From Cunninghamella blakesleeana (lineage: Eukaryota > Mucoromycota > Mucoromycetes > Mucorales > Cunninghamellaceae), in NCBI GenBank assembly GCA_017871115.1, contig JAFCIZ010000006.1, positions 1,984,001 to 2,048,000 of the forward strand: a stretch of 64,000 bases of DNA, written 5' to 3'. A program made the position numbers and the translations under genes. Shown piece after piece: positions 48,413 to 62,433 of this stretch. Numbering within the stretch: the first letter of the stretch is position 1; each line of letters starts with the position of its first letter. Under the pieces are notes generated by a model. That model made no database searches. It was given only the letters and a program-made list of their open reading frames with translations, and was not told where the DNA came from.

Positions 48413-51400
48413 TTATTGTTTATCCAATTCATCTACTCGTTGCTTATTCATTAATTGTATTTGATTAGCAAACCATTCACCAGAAGTAGCTTCTTCAAAA
48501 TGAATAGTTCTAATACGAGGAGGTCGACTTTTTGTTTTGATAGTTAAAATACCACAATCACAATTACTATTTTCTTTGTGGTGCATTTGACCTGTATTAC
48601 TACTACTACTGTTGCCAATGTTGATTTCACTTTGATTTGTATTTGTATTTTGTTTAGTCCAGTAATATGTTTCTAAATTATCAAGCTTTTCATACCATTC
48701 CAAATAGAATTTTTTTGTTTGTATTAAAAATATGTTTTGATATGTCAAAATAACCGCCCATTCATCACTATTAGTCATACAATGTGCAAAGTATCTTTCA
48801 TTCTTATGCTGTCCATCTTCGATTTGTTTCAACCATAATTGACCAAGCGCTTCTCTTTGTCCATAAAGCTATTTTTAAATTATTATGTTTTTTTTTTTAA
48901 AAAAAATATAAAATAAAATAAAAATAAATAGTTAATGGCCATCGTTTCAATAAATTGTATCATTATTTATAACTTACCCTTAAAACACCATCTCTACCAG
49001 TAAAACGAGGCAATCGCTCAGGAAGGATATCACCAGCTTCAAATAAGTTAGTAGTTTCACGAATACCAGCAGAAATATTACTTGCAAAATCAAATATACC
49101 TACAACAGGTTTAGTTACAGCACTATTAATAAAATATATAATAGTTTAGTAAGATTATTAGCTATACTTACTTTTTATGATTGAAAGTACTAATTAATTA
49201 AAAAAAAAAACTTACCCAACTAAACCTTTTCCAACACCACCCATAAATCCGCCTACTCCAGATTCTTCAGCTCCCTCAAGAGGGCGTTTCTGGAAAATAA
49301 AAAGTAAGAAATTTATAAAGTTAAAACATAAATTATGGTTGTTATGATTCTTTTTTAAACAAAAAAGAATATTTACCACTATTCCTGCGATACCACTGGC
49401 AAAACTTGTACCAAGATAGGTGACACCTTGTGTAACACCTAGTATTGCATGTTGGGGTTTATTTCTAGTCATTTGCATACGACGTCTATCTTGGAATTTT
49501 TTATCCATTGTTGCTGTAGCTAACCCTTTTCCTAAACTACCAGTAAAACGACTGAAACTATCTGTAAAGCCGAATACACTTTTCTTCATAAATCCACCTA
49601 TACCCTATATAATTTTATAAAAGGTGATATTAAAATAATAATAATAATATAAATTAAAAATTCAAGTTCATGTAATGTATATCTTTTTTTTTTTAAAAAA
49701 AAGAAATATTTATTATTTATTACTCTAGCAATGCCTAGTCCAAGATCTTGTGGACGATCACTTGTAATAAATCCTTGATATGGTTCATAAAATAATTCTC
49801 CAAACCCAGAGCTAAGATTATTGAATAAGCCTACAGGATTACCAATAAGATCTGCACTGCCTACTACTTTATGAATTTGGAATAATACTTGATCACGGTA
49901 ATGTAATATAATTCTTGAAGTTAAATCTTGAGAACTAGCTCTTAAATTTTCAACAATCAATGCATTTAATTTTACAGGTGCATCCTATCAAAAAAATAAA
50001 AAATAAAGTTAGTATATACTAATATTATTGATCAAATCTAGTAAATAGTAATAATGATTTAATTACTCACATTCACATTTCCAATAGTCATTGTAAATAC
50101 ATTGAATACATAGCTAATAGGTGAATTGTTTTGTTCAGTTCTATAATTTATAATATACATAAATATTAATTAGTTACTTTATTTTACATTTATTTTATTT
50201 TACTTTATTTTATAGATAGTATTAACTTACGTATCTACTGTACTTTCATGCGTTGATCTAACAAAAGAGAGATTAAGCCTCATAGGTTGAATACAGAAGT
50301 TTTCAAAATATAATAAAGCTTGCTCCTGTTCAACGGCTGGGAAATCAACTTGGGTAGAAAATAGGGTTGTATCTCTGTATAAATAAATGTAGGTGATAAA
50401 AAAAGAAAAGTTTGAAGATTAATAAATAAATGATTAAATATATCTTAATTTCCTTGAAAAAAAAATAAAAAAATAAAAAAATAAAAAAATAAAAAAATAT
50501 TATAATACTGACATTGAATCATTATCTTGATGGGTGGTATCAAACTGTGCAAATTCCATTAGAGCAAATAATAAATCTTCATCAATTTCAAACGACATTT
50601 CTTGTAAAAGTACTGAAAATAGTTTAAAGTAAACAACACCAAGACCTAAAATAAAATAATAACAATAATAACAAATAAATTAGAAATAAACAATTGTTTA
50701 TACATTTTACAATTTCAATGGATACTATAGATATATTACTTGTATCTTTTAATTTATCTAACGCAAGGTGAAAAGCAGGGTGGGTATTGTCGTTTGGAGG
50801 AGCTTTTTTTGGTAAAGTAGTAGGATAAAATAATATAGGGTATGATGCACCATAGAGTTGATTGTCTATTTGTAACCATTGAATTCCCATTCGAAGTGAT
50901 TGGTAAAGATTAGAGTCAGTGTATGTAAAGCTGAAATCTTTTATTGTCATATATGCAATTTCCTATTGTTAAATAAGCAAATATTATATATATATATACA
51001 TATATATAAGATTAATAATTCCATAAAATGAAATCAATATAATATAAAATATCATATTTTATTGAAATAGTTATTTCTATTTACCTGATTTCGTTTATTA
51101 ATTACTGAGACACCTATTCCATGTAATCTTAATGCAAATGTATAATTTACGACATATTCTATATCAACAGTTTCAAATTGTACAGGAATACTACTACTTT
51201 CTCTTGAACTAGCTAATGTTGTTGAATCACCAGATGACATAGGTCTAAATATACTGTTTTCTTGATTAAAGTCAGTAATTAATAGTATAAGGGAAGAGTC
51301 TCTGGCTGCAATATCAATTGATAAAATTTTACTTGGACTTTGGCTACTTCTTTTCTAAAATTCAAATAGTAATAATAACAATATAATAATAATTTAAACT

Positions 51401-54400
51401 TCTGTCCATCTAGATATACATGCTCATATATTTGCATTTATATATCTTTATTACCTTGTAAATGAACGGAATTTGAGAACCGATGGCTTGGAAATCAATA
51501 GTTCGTGTTTTACCTTCAACTTCTAATATTAACCGCCTTTCTTTTGTAGCTGGTAAATCCCAAGAGTATTTCATCATTTTTTGTTCAGGAGTAAGGGAAT
51601 ATTTACGCGGTTTGAAAGTTGATTTTTTACTTTTTATTATATCATCATTTTCAGGTGGCTATTATAAAAAATATAAAAATATATAAAAAAAAAAAAGATA
51701 GAAAATTAGAAACAAACTCATGATAACTTTAATTTTCTTAGTTCATATAAATCAATATGATTACCTCTTGATAAAATGAAATATTTGTAGTAGAATAATT
51801 GATAATATGATAAGGCCATTCTGTCGATTGTTTAAGTGATATATATATCGTTGCATCTTTCAATATCACTGTTGCTTTTATTAAAATTGGTCGACTGTTG
51901 CCGTCAGCTTTAGGTAGCTTTATAAAAGTGTTTCCAACTTCTTGAATGTCAAAAGGTGTTGACCTATTATTATATATATATATATATATATTAATAATTC
52001 TGATCATATTTTTTTTTTAATGTAGATAAGTAATATATAATGTTATATTATATTTAAAACGTACCAGCAATTGTCTAACTCATATAACTGAAGACATAAC
52101 CATTTAGCAGTTCTAGATTTCTTTGTACAGTATATTGGTACTTGTTCATCAATATCCACGGATATAGGGTCATCGCATTCGTATTCTACCAATTTTAGCT
52201 TATGTTGAGTATGATTTGTAAGAATATAACGAGGATTAATGGTGACTATCTTGGTTAAATGATACTAATAAAAAATAGTAATAGCATTAATATAATTAGA
52301 GTATTAGCATTAGTATTAAATAACAGTTGATGTATGTTTGCTTTATTTTATTTTATTTAAAAGAGGAAAAAAAACTTACTATTCCTAACCCTTCATCAAC
52401 ATGAATGCCAGAGTGTAATTCAAGAGTACGATCTAGTGACAAACAAACGTCTGATGAGCTGCCAATCGCTTCAAATGATAATGGCTAAAATTAATATAAT
52501 AACATTAAGAACAATTTATTAATGTATGCATAGTGTATATAATTATAGATTTATATATATATGTGTGTATATGTATGCATGTATGTATGTATTGAATAAT
52601 TTACCTGGCTCCATTTTGAACCTTTGATAGAAATTTCTGAGCGATTGCTGTGATCGGATTTAGAGTAAGAAAACATATAAGGCTGCATCTAAATTATAAA
52701 TTAATAATAATAATAATAACAAATTACGATTAAAAAGATGATAGTATTATATATGTGTATATGTATATATATTTGTATATATAAGTAGTATATACTTTAT
52801 TTTCAAAAGGTTCTATAACATGAACTGAGGTAGTAGACTTATATCCAAAGTTAGAATCACGAGTTCGCATTGTAATAGGATAAGAACACTTGTTAACGAT
52901 CAAGTATGGAGAGTACACCTTGATATGTAAAGCATGATTTGAGTTTTTATGTCGACTACATAAAATAATATTAAATAATAAATGTTAATATATTGCTAAA
53001 TCTACTATGAATTTTTTTTAATGTAAAAATATAATAAAATAAAAGTGTGTACCTAATAATCAATCCCAAATAAATAGTGTTACCATTTTTATCATGTAAT
53101 GCAAGAGGGAAGCCATTACGTGTTTCAGGATCTAAGGTGTTAATTGCTGTCAAATCGGAAACATCATAATCTACACAATGCATATATAATATATATTTAT
53201 ATTAACTTATTTTATCTATATATCTATATATCTACACATATCTATATATTTATATAACATGTTACTCTACCTTCATTATCGATCCCTAAACTAAATGCAA
53301 TATTTCCATCACTTTTGAATGTATGTAATTGTTCTGAAGCACCATGTTTCACAGCAATTAAAGAATCCTGTTCTAAATCTTGATCAATCATTTTCCATTT
53401 AAAATCAAAAGGTAATAAATTTGTTATTTTTATAGGTGCACCAAATTGAAGTTTCATGACAGGATATTTTCGATACAAATGATTTTTATTATCAAAAATA
53501 GCATGTAATTGGTAGTAATAATTAGGCTGCGACTCTTCATTTGGTTTACAGGATGCAACAGTAGGACCTTTAGGATGAACCATATCGGACCAATGAAGTA
53601 ATATATCACTCCAATGATAGTTTTCTAGAGAAAAGAAAATTGAAACGTTAGAAAGAAAAAAAAAAGTAATGCCGCATACCTCATTATTTACTTTTTTCAT
53701 CTATGCATTTGTTTAATTGTTTTAATTTACCTGAAGGACGGAAAACGACCCAGGGATGGTATGATAAACCAATAGGGACATATAAAACTTCCATCGATTC
53801 TAATATATTACGTAGAAAAAGAGAAGGTAAAGTTAGTATAAGCATTCTGTATAACTATTATTTTTGTTATTATCAATAAATTTTAGGTACCAATAGTCCA
53901 AATAGGGGAGATGATTTGTCGGTTTGAATTAACCATTGTCACTTGCATAGAATTTTCAGTCTTGTTTTCTAAAGTTAGCCCACTATGGAATGTTACTTTC
54001 TTAATATGATTTTCTAATTTGATGTCCACAATTAATCGGTGTTGTACAATGCGTTTATCTTTCGTTAATTTATAAGTATGTTGTCCTTCTACATCCAATG
54101 GTATTTGTTGAATACTTGACCAATTACTATGCTTTATTTCTACGCCCAATATATTTTCAAAGGATCTAATTATCTATTTGCATAAACCAAAAATAAAAAT
54201 AAAAATAAATAAAAAATTAGCAAAAAAAATCTCCAGCGCTCTTTTGTTTCTTATATAATGTAATAAATTTAAACCTTACATTTTTATTTTTTCCACTTCT
54301 AAAAGTCCAACCTTGATCATCACCATTTTTTAATAAGTATATATTAGTATCACCAGGTAAAGCATCTTCTGACATATTCCAAAAATTCAAATCATAGCCT

Positions 54401-57400
54401 GTTCGATTCTGTATTAAAAACGGGCTAACTTGTTTTTGAGCATTTTCAGGTAAAGGCTATAGGATATATATCTATATATTAGTATTACGTCTACAATTAT
54501 TTTTTTTTTTTTTTTTTTAAATACATATATATATATATTATAAATTACTTGAATTTCAGATAAGGTAGATGATAAGCTCATTGCTGTTTCTATAAAAGTA
54601 TGGGTCAAATTGAAGTTTAATGTTGTTGCTGATTCCAAATTGATATCCAAGGATTTTGTATTGGTATCTTGTTTAACTTGAATTCCAAAATTATATGGTT
54701 CAATAAGTGGCTCCCAGTGAGAATTTTTAAAGTTGAAATAATTGAAATAAATATCCATGGTTAAACTTGCAACGGGCTGTTAAAAATATTAATAAAAAAA
54801 TAAAAGCGTTAGTATTACTATTAATATTGAATATATGTGTGCATAAATACTCACTGCTCTAGTCCAATCAGAAGCTTTAAGTTCAAAAGGTTCAATAGAC
54901 AAGTTCATAAATGGTAGATCGTGTAAATCTTCAACAATGATCATTTCAAAACCTTGGAATTTTGCGGTTAACTAACAAAGAAAAAATGAATTGAAACAGA
55001 ACGAAAGAATAGAAACAATGTAAGTGGACTTTACTATATTCTTTTTTTTTAAAAAAAAAAAAAAAAAAAGTTAGTGATAATAATAACAATCAAACTTACA
55101 GATTCGCTAGACATGACAATGTAAGGTTCAATCTTTCTAGATTTATGATGATGTTCAGAATGAATAGAAGAAGTTTCACTAGTTTCAAGGTTTGATAAAT
55201 ATCCATTTCTTGTGATAAGGGCAGAAGGCTTTAAATACTGATCAAGTTCTTCTATATCCGTATCAGATTTGCTATTATTGGAGTTACTATCATCATCACC
55301 ATTCGCAGCAGCAGTTGTAGCAGACGTTTCATTTGGACCTAATAATGCTGTAACTTTATTAATAATTTCCAATATTAACATTACATCGTGATAAGAAAAT
55401 TGTAAAGAAATGAGTTGAACATCTACAAGGATATTCGTGATATGGTGACCAGGTGCAGATGCTGTTGTCTCCATATCAATATCTACATTAAATGGCTCAA
55501 TCAAAGGAACATTTGATTCGGCTCTTCTATCCATTCTACATAATATAGCAGACATACCATCAATTTGGAGGAGAAGTTTTTCTTTTTGGAGAATATGGAA
55601 TTTTTTAAAGGAAATCACCATGGCTTCAGATGACTCTATATCAGGATTAGCAAGACATACAAGTTCTAAATCGATAATGCTAATATTAAAGTAAAAACGA
55701 GCAGGTTTTTGCTGTTGCTGTTGTTGTTGCTGCTGTTTTTTATTCGAAGATTGAAGACTATTTGACCCTGATTGAAAGGAATTACCATCTGTTAATAATC
55801 CATTTTGATTTCCTTCTTGAGATCTTGTTCTTTGTAATGCAGCAAATTCTTGAGCATCCGTCATCTTGGGTTCAGGTGCAAAGGGCGCCGATACAAATCC
55901 TTTTAAAAGCAATAAATAATCCAATGATACTACAATTTGAGGCCTATCCACAGATAAACTAAAGTCAACTGTAGATTGCCCTTCTTCTGTTTTCCCTGTT
56001 TTATATTGTATTTGTAATTGAGGGCCACCTAAATGTTTGCCAGCAGGTAAAAAGTCTTTGAAACATGATTTTGAATATTTACGTGTATCATAAAAATTAA
56101 AAGAGTACACTTGTACTTCCATTAGCATGGAACCATCACTAGTTGTTTGAAGTTTTAATAAAATATCATCCAGAGATATACGACAAAGGGAGTAATCTTC
56201 ACGATAGGTGATATCCTTTCCTGAATAATTATATATTTCTAAACATATTAACCCCATATCAAAAGTTAATTCCAATTGTGTTTTCAAATTTGTTGACTGG
56301 CTATCATTAGATACTGTTACTTCTTTATTTTTATCATTTTCTACAGTTGTTGTTTTTGTCGCTGACAACGGGGTTGACTGTGTTTGTTCTTGTCCATTGT
56401 CGTCCATATTTTCATCATTGCTATCACCTTGTGCCAAAAATGTCTTCATCAATTTATCTTGAATTTCCAATAACCATGCATATTGATTTTCTGATAAATA
56501 CATCATTACATCTGATATATGACCATGAATATTAGTTATAGGACCCAGAATTGCATTACCTGATTCCAGAGCACTTTCAATACAAACAGTAATGTTGACA
56601 TCTTCAAGGATAGGCTGATTTGTTTTGGTATCATTTAAAAAGGAAGAACGTAACGATATTGCGTACAGTCCACACTGAATCTGATTAACTTTTGTGTCTA
56701 TATAATGATCATTTAAAAATTGAGGTCGTGGTGTTGTTATAAATTGATTTTTTGCGCGGACTTCCCCAAGGTAAGCCATAATAACGTTATTTTCTGATTT
56801 TTCGCCTACTGGGAAGACGATGATTGGCGTTTGAATCACTATATCAAAATGAAGGAGGTTGTTGTTATTATTATTATTTTCTGCTTCCTGTATGCTATTA
56901 ACATAACTATTATAGTTATTTGGCGTAGTAGCAAGTTCAGCAGCAAGTCTAGCAGAATCATATACGGTCTTCATTTCCAAAAATTCAGATAAATAATCCA
57001 AAACTGGTTTCAACGTATCCAAAAACAATAAACGGAATGCACCTAACTTTAAATAGATCTTTTGTTGATAGCCGGGGAAATTTTTTGCTGTTGGATCAAA
57101 CGTTTCATATGTAAAGTCTAAGAGTTCATCGCCTTCAATACTAAGTAGTTTTACATCAGACATTCCATTTGATATTTTTTGAAGATAATAATTGCTAGTC
57201 GCTTCAGATTCATTCAAAGATGTATCATTACGATCATCATTGCTACCATCGCTCTTTACTTTTATAGTTGAATCATCTGTCAAAACAAAATTTCCAAACT
57301 TGCCGCCCACTTTCAATCCAGTTGGTAATAGCAAAATTTCCACCTGACCATAAGAAAGAAGACCTGTTGCAAGCCGTACCCCGTCCTTATTTAATACTAG

Positions 57401-60400
57401 TTGTACACCTACCATTTGAATATCGACCTTCATAGAGCTATTATTTTGTGCAGTTTGTGTAGGTGCTTCCATTTCAGCTTGTTTATTTTTAGATAGTGTG
57501 GGAATACCATAGGATTGAATACTTGAACGGTCATCTCTTATTACTTGAGAACCACTAATGTCTTGAGGAGAAGGATTGTTATTCTCCTTTGCATTACCAC
57601 TGTCTGTAAAGGTTACCATGATCCAGTTATATAATGTAAGTGCCGATTCACGTGTAACAACAAAGGTTAATCTAGACAAAATAACATTAACTGTTTGATC
57701 ATAACTATCAAATTCAGATGCATAAAGAGGATGATCACGATTGACACGTTGGAATTTCACATCAACTAGGTCTTTGATTGCATCTGAGGGACCTGTATTA
57801 CTTCCATCACCTGAAGTTACTAAATAGTAATATTCTTTTCCATGTTCCATTTTATCAATGATATCTAAAGCACGTAATCGGACATGAACATACATATCAT
57901 AAGGTTTATTAATAAATTCCAGTCCAAATTGTTCTAATACCAATTCACAAAGAAGTTTATCTTTTACTATTGATTCTAATATTGTTGATTCATATAGTAA
58001 TACAGACACTTTGCCAACATTAAAAGTAAATTTAAATTGCTCTTGCTGTGAACGTGCAAGTTCGGTATTAGAGGCACCACTATTACGACGACTTAATCTC
58101 GATTCACTACCATTAACACTGGCTAAACTCTCATTATCCATACGTAATAAATTCGTTTCATCCTCACCCCATAAATGCTGTGATAACAAATTGTCAAGGT
58201 CATTAGGATATGAAGTTGTTACAGATGTATTTATATTTTTAGTTTGCTGGTCTAATTCGTTTTCATTGTTATTTTTATTTGTAGTTGTAGTAGCTGATAA
58301 AATAATATCGATCATTTTCATTAAAGTCTTGTATTTATGAGAAGAAAAGTTCACATTAACATTTGGAAGATTACCAGACACTTTGATTTTAGTAAAATGA
58401 GTTATACCAGGAAGTATGCAGAGTTCCACCATTAATTTTATATCAATACGGCGAAGAATATGAGCATCCCCATCAGAATAATCTTGGCTATCATTTTCAA
58501 GCTGAGCAATGCATTTCTTTATATTTCGACCAATCAATAACTTCATTTGCGTGAGTTCTACATTAAATCGATCATACATTAAATTTTCTAAACGCTTATA
58601 ATCTTCAGGCCCAAAGTTTTTTTCTGTGTCTGCTTTAAACGATTGAGCTACTTCTTGATTAGCAAGATCACTATCAACATGAATATGACCAGCATCAATA
58701 ATCATTACATTAGAATCTTCCAATAAACAGCTATCATAAATAAAAAAAAGAAGTTAGAAATGATTCGTTTTTATTTTTATTTTTATTTTTATTAATATTA
58801 TGATTAAACTCTCATATATATAAACATACCTTTCCGGGATAATAATGATTGGAGCATCAATATCAATATCAACATCCAAAGCTGAATGAGTTTCTAATGC
58901 ATATTCGAGACCAGCACGTGTTTGCCGTTTAAATCCTTCAATGGTATCTCCAGCTACTTCTATTAAAGCGCCAAAACTTTCGTTATCTTTACTATGGGCT
59001 GTTAAGAATGAAATAGCGCCTTGGATTAATGTTGGATTATATATGATTTCTAAATGCCGCATATTGAGTTTTATAGATTGATCTGCTTTTTTATTTAATG
59101 GTTTCCGCTGGTATTCAACTGATAAAAATGGCTTTTGATTAATTAATTGACCAGTAAAATCCTCTTGTTTCTGAATTTGTCCAATTCGATTAGAATCCAA
59201 TAATGAAAGACTATAAATATATGTATTAAAAAAAGAATATAAAAAATCGGTTATAATTAATAATGCTTATACTATATATGTTGTCATATTAAGTAAAATC
59301 TGACTTACGTTCCCCTTCTAGTGGATTTTTTAACACCAATTAATTGAGGATAAATAGTATTTTCCGTAGATCCATCGTAAAGCCTTAAATCGCCAAGACT
59401 AGCAGATAACTTTGTAGATTCTATATATTGAATAGCTTCAATTGAAACAGCATCAAACACAATAGACGCCAATTCGTGTTTATCAGTATTAGGATGTTGT
59501 ATTAATCTAAAGGAACCACGATTAAGCTTTGTATTCAAAACAAATTTCATTGTCTAAAAAGAAAAAAAATAATAAATATATAAATAAATATATATTGAAT
59601 TTGCATACAATAGACGGTGAATATGATAATAAGCCTTTTTTTTAAAAAAAGAGAAAAAAAAACCACACATCTTACATCTTTTGGCATATCTACAGCAGCT
59701 TCAATAGCAGCCTTATCTTCATCATATTCAATTGCATCATAGAGTTCCTTCTTTTGTTGATCGGTAAGCACAATGGAATCATCATCCTATGTTAGTATTT
59801 AAAAAATAAATATAAAAGTAAAGTATATAAGACGAAGGAACATATATATATATATGTGATGATATTTATAGATTTTTGACACTTACGCTTTCTGCTCCAC
59901 TATCACCCGTTGATGAACTACCGCCCCACCAAGAACTAAACCATCCTTTATTTGCATTTTTCTTTTTCTCTTCTTCTATTGAAATATAAAATATAATAGA
60001 ATTAGAGTTTGATTAGCTATCGAATATATGTATAATAATAATAATAAATATTACCTATTTGCATTTTTTCTTTTCGTAAACGACTTTTAACCATGCTTCG
60101 ATAAAATATGATATCTTCAAATGAAAGTGCACGTTCCAGTTCAGTCAGTTTTTTCTTTTGTTCTACCGTTGCTGTTTTTTTCTTTAATGCTGTATAGTAC
60201 TCAATGTATGCTTTTCTTTGATCACGGCGTGTTTTAAAATGATCCCAAGTCCATTTATAATTTCTTTCATGAATTTTTGATAAAACAGCTTCACCAGCAA
60301 ATTTAAAGTATGCCTTTGGGTTTGATTTTGGTGTGACACCTGGAGGAGGATGGAATTTTAAATGCTAATAAAATAAATATTTAACGGAAAAAAAATTAGG

Positions 60401-60832
60401 TAACTATAATTAGGTATACTCAATATTATTATTGTCGTTAGTTGTTATTTATAAAATAAGCTTACCTGCTGTTTTTTCAAGTTACGATGGAATAGGTCAA
60501 CCAATAACAATACATCTCTATATTGTTCATCGTCAAGTCCAAAAGCAAGTTCATCAAATAACAAAGTAATGTCGGCTTTAGGCTGTTTATTATTATATAC
60601 TTTATGAAGTTTCACCTATGATAATACAAAATAAAATAAATAAATATATGTTTTATATATCAACCGTCTTTATCTTTTTCCTTTTCCTCTATTTATTATT
60701 CATATATCCTTACTTTTCCAACACCAGAAACAGGCTTAACTATATATTGATGATCTTTAGGTGAATTATTAGAGCATGGAATCTATATATTATTAAAATA
60801 TAATAAAATGACAAATAAATAATTTATTTCAC

Positions 60833-60874
<42 letters not shown>

Positions 60875-61456
60875 CCTTTAAACTTACAAGTTGAGTATAC
60901 ATTTTACTAGCTTCTTCTTGGGATAAACCAGCCAAAGATGACGCATTTGTATTCCAATAAACTGATAACGATTCCAATTTTGCTAACTATATAAAATAAA
61001 TAAACAAATATGCGTATTTAAATAGGTGCATAAATAAAATTATCGCATAAAATATCCCCATATTTTTATACATATTACTGTTGTTGTTATTATTAATCTT
61101 TACTTTATGTATGGTATTTGTTAATTCACTGATAAAAGTAGGTTCCCATTCGCCATTAGTCGAAACTGCACTGAGTTCTTTTAGGGTAATACCAGCAGCA
61201 AAAGGATGATTTGGGTAGGAAACGTTATCTTCATATCGAATATGAATATTTTCCATAGAAAATTGCAAGTTATCAATGACTTTTGTTGTAAGTTGAGCCA
61301 CAAAACCTCCACCATTGCCGTCGTCTCCACCTTTCTCTTTTGATTTTGGATCGGTACGCGAGTTTTCTAGTAATTCTGCAGTTTCTAACTTATGTTGCTT
61401 CATATGTTGGGCACGTTCTTCTTCTTCTTCTAAGCTTACCTATTTTTTAATGGTTG

Positions 61457-61498
<42 letters not shown>

Positions 61499-62039
61499 AT
61501 TCGATTAGCATTCCCTATTTATTAAATCATTATTTTTCCTTTTATTAAATAAAATATACTTACAGTAGCTTCTGTTTTAGGAATAGCTAACAAATAAACA
61601 TTTCTAATATGTACTTTGACAGGTTGTGTTTTTAAATTGGACCAAGGTATACTTAATTTTATTTCACCTAAATAACCTATTCAAATAATAATAATAATAT
61701 AAAATAGAAAAAAAAAAAAAATATTATTATAATGATGACATTATATATCTATTTTATTTATCAATACCTTCTGTTACATCAATAGGCAAGCGTAATTTAT
61801 CTAAAGCATCTCGACGAAGTTTTAAGTTCTGAAGATTTACTTCTCCTAAAAAAAAAAAAGAAAGAAAAGAGGAAAGATAGGTATATTTTAAAAACTGGTT
61901 AGCTATTTTAATTTATTAAAAGACAATGATAGATATAATTACCACTCCAAATAGCTATTTTTAATTGGTCATAGTTTAAATTAGATACATAATTTCCTAA
62001 TACACGATTAAGTATAGAAGCTACAAGACCTTCTAACAT
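48413..62039 (-). CDS. VPS13: VPS13 bridge-like lipid transfer protein
   Basis: I trace 36 exons totalling 10047 nt (3348 aa), all in frame. Key exons: first 61943-62039; 61104-61439; 60055-60364; giant exon 55100-58730 (1210 codons); 53271-53624; 51085-51354; 49377-49604; last 48413-48868. The chorein start reads MLEGLVASILNRVLGNYVSN. The VAB/SHR-binding region is about residues 2170-2760. The ATG2_C-like region at about residues 2990-3170 has DRPQDLGLGIARGIGGF, FTGSLGKGLATATMDKKFQD, GVGKGLVGAVTKPVVGIFDF. A PH-like domain ends the protein. VPS13 forms a long hydrophobic groove that moves phospholipids between organelles at contact sites (mitochondria, vacuole or endosome, ER). A poly-Q run (about 55712-55740) and several acidic loops are lineage-specific inserts. 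Introns are unusually many compared with other genes here, apart from one giant exon. Confidence 0.97.
50457..50499 (+). repeat. (AAAAAAT)n heptamer repeat
   Basis: About five to six tandem A6T heptamers inside a VPS13 intron near its donor side (the donor is GTCAGT at 50512). Confidence 0.8.
61459..61493 (+). repeat. (AT)n microsatellite in VPS13 intron
   Basis: About seventeen AT units within the intron between 61440 and 61563. Similar AT runs occur in other introns and spacers, for example at 4519-4549, 12018-12046, 37281-37310 and 60840-60871. Confidence 0.85.
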
Positions 62040-62433
62040 GATTAAAAATTATGTGAAACAAAAAAAAAGTGAGAAAAAATGGGAAGAGAAGGAAAAAATC
62101 GAGAAAGCATAAAAAAGAATTTTAGCCTAAAAAGTTTTAGGTGGCGGAAATTTAAAAATAAAAAATAGTGTCTTTCAATTTTTCTTTAGCATAATACGTA
62201 AAGAGTAAAAAAAAAAAAAGTTGAGTAAATCTATATATAAATATATTATTTATTAATTTTTTTTTTTAAAAAAAAAAAGAGTATAAAATATTATATAAAT
62301 ATAAAATGAAGTCAATAAAATAAATAAAATAAAATAAAAAAAAGTACAAAGGGGAAAAGAAAAAAGAATAACTATAAGTCGAGCTATTTTTTTTATATAC
62401 AAAGAAAATGATATATTTTGAAAAAAATTAAAG
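62040..62433. other. intergenic between VPS13 and hexokinase-family genes
   Basis: 394 bp. Next to VPS13 is a purine tract (about 62052-62105, C/T-rich in the gene sense) and a GC-richer block CCTAAAAAGTTTTAGGTGGCGG (62127-62148). The first half of that block is a perfect 8-bp inverted repeat (CCTAAAA/TTTTAGG). A T-run joined to an A-run lies at 62257-62278. No gene is seen. Confidence 0.5.
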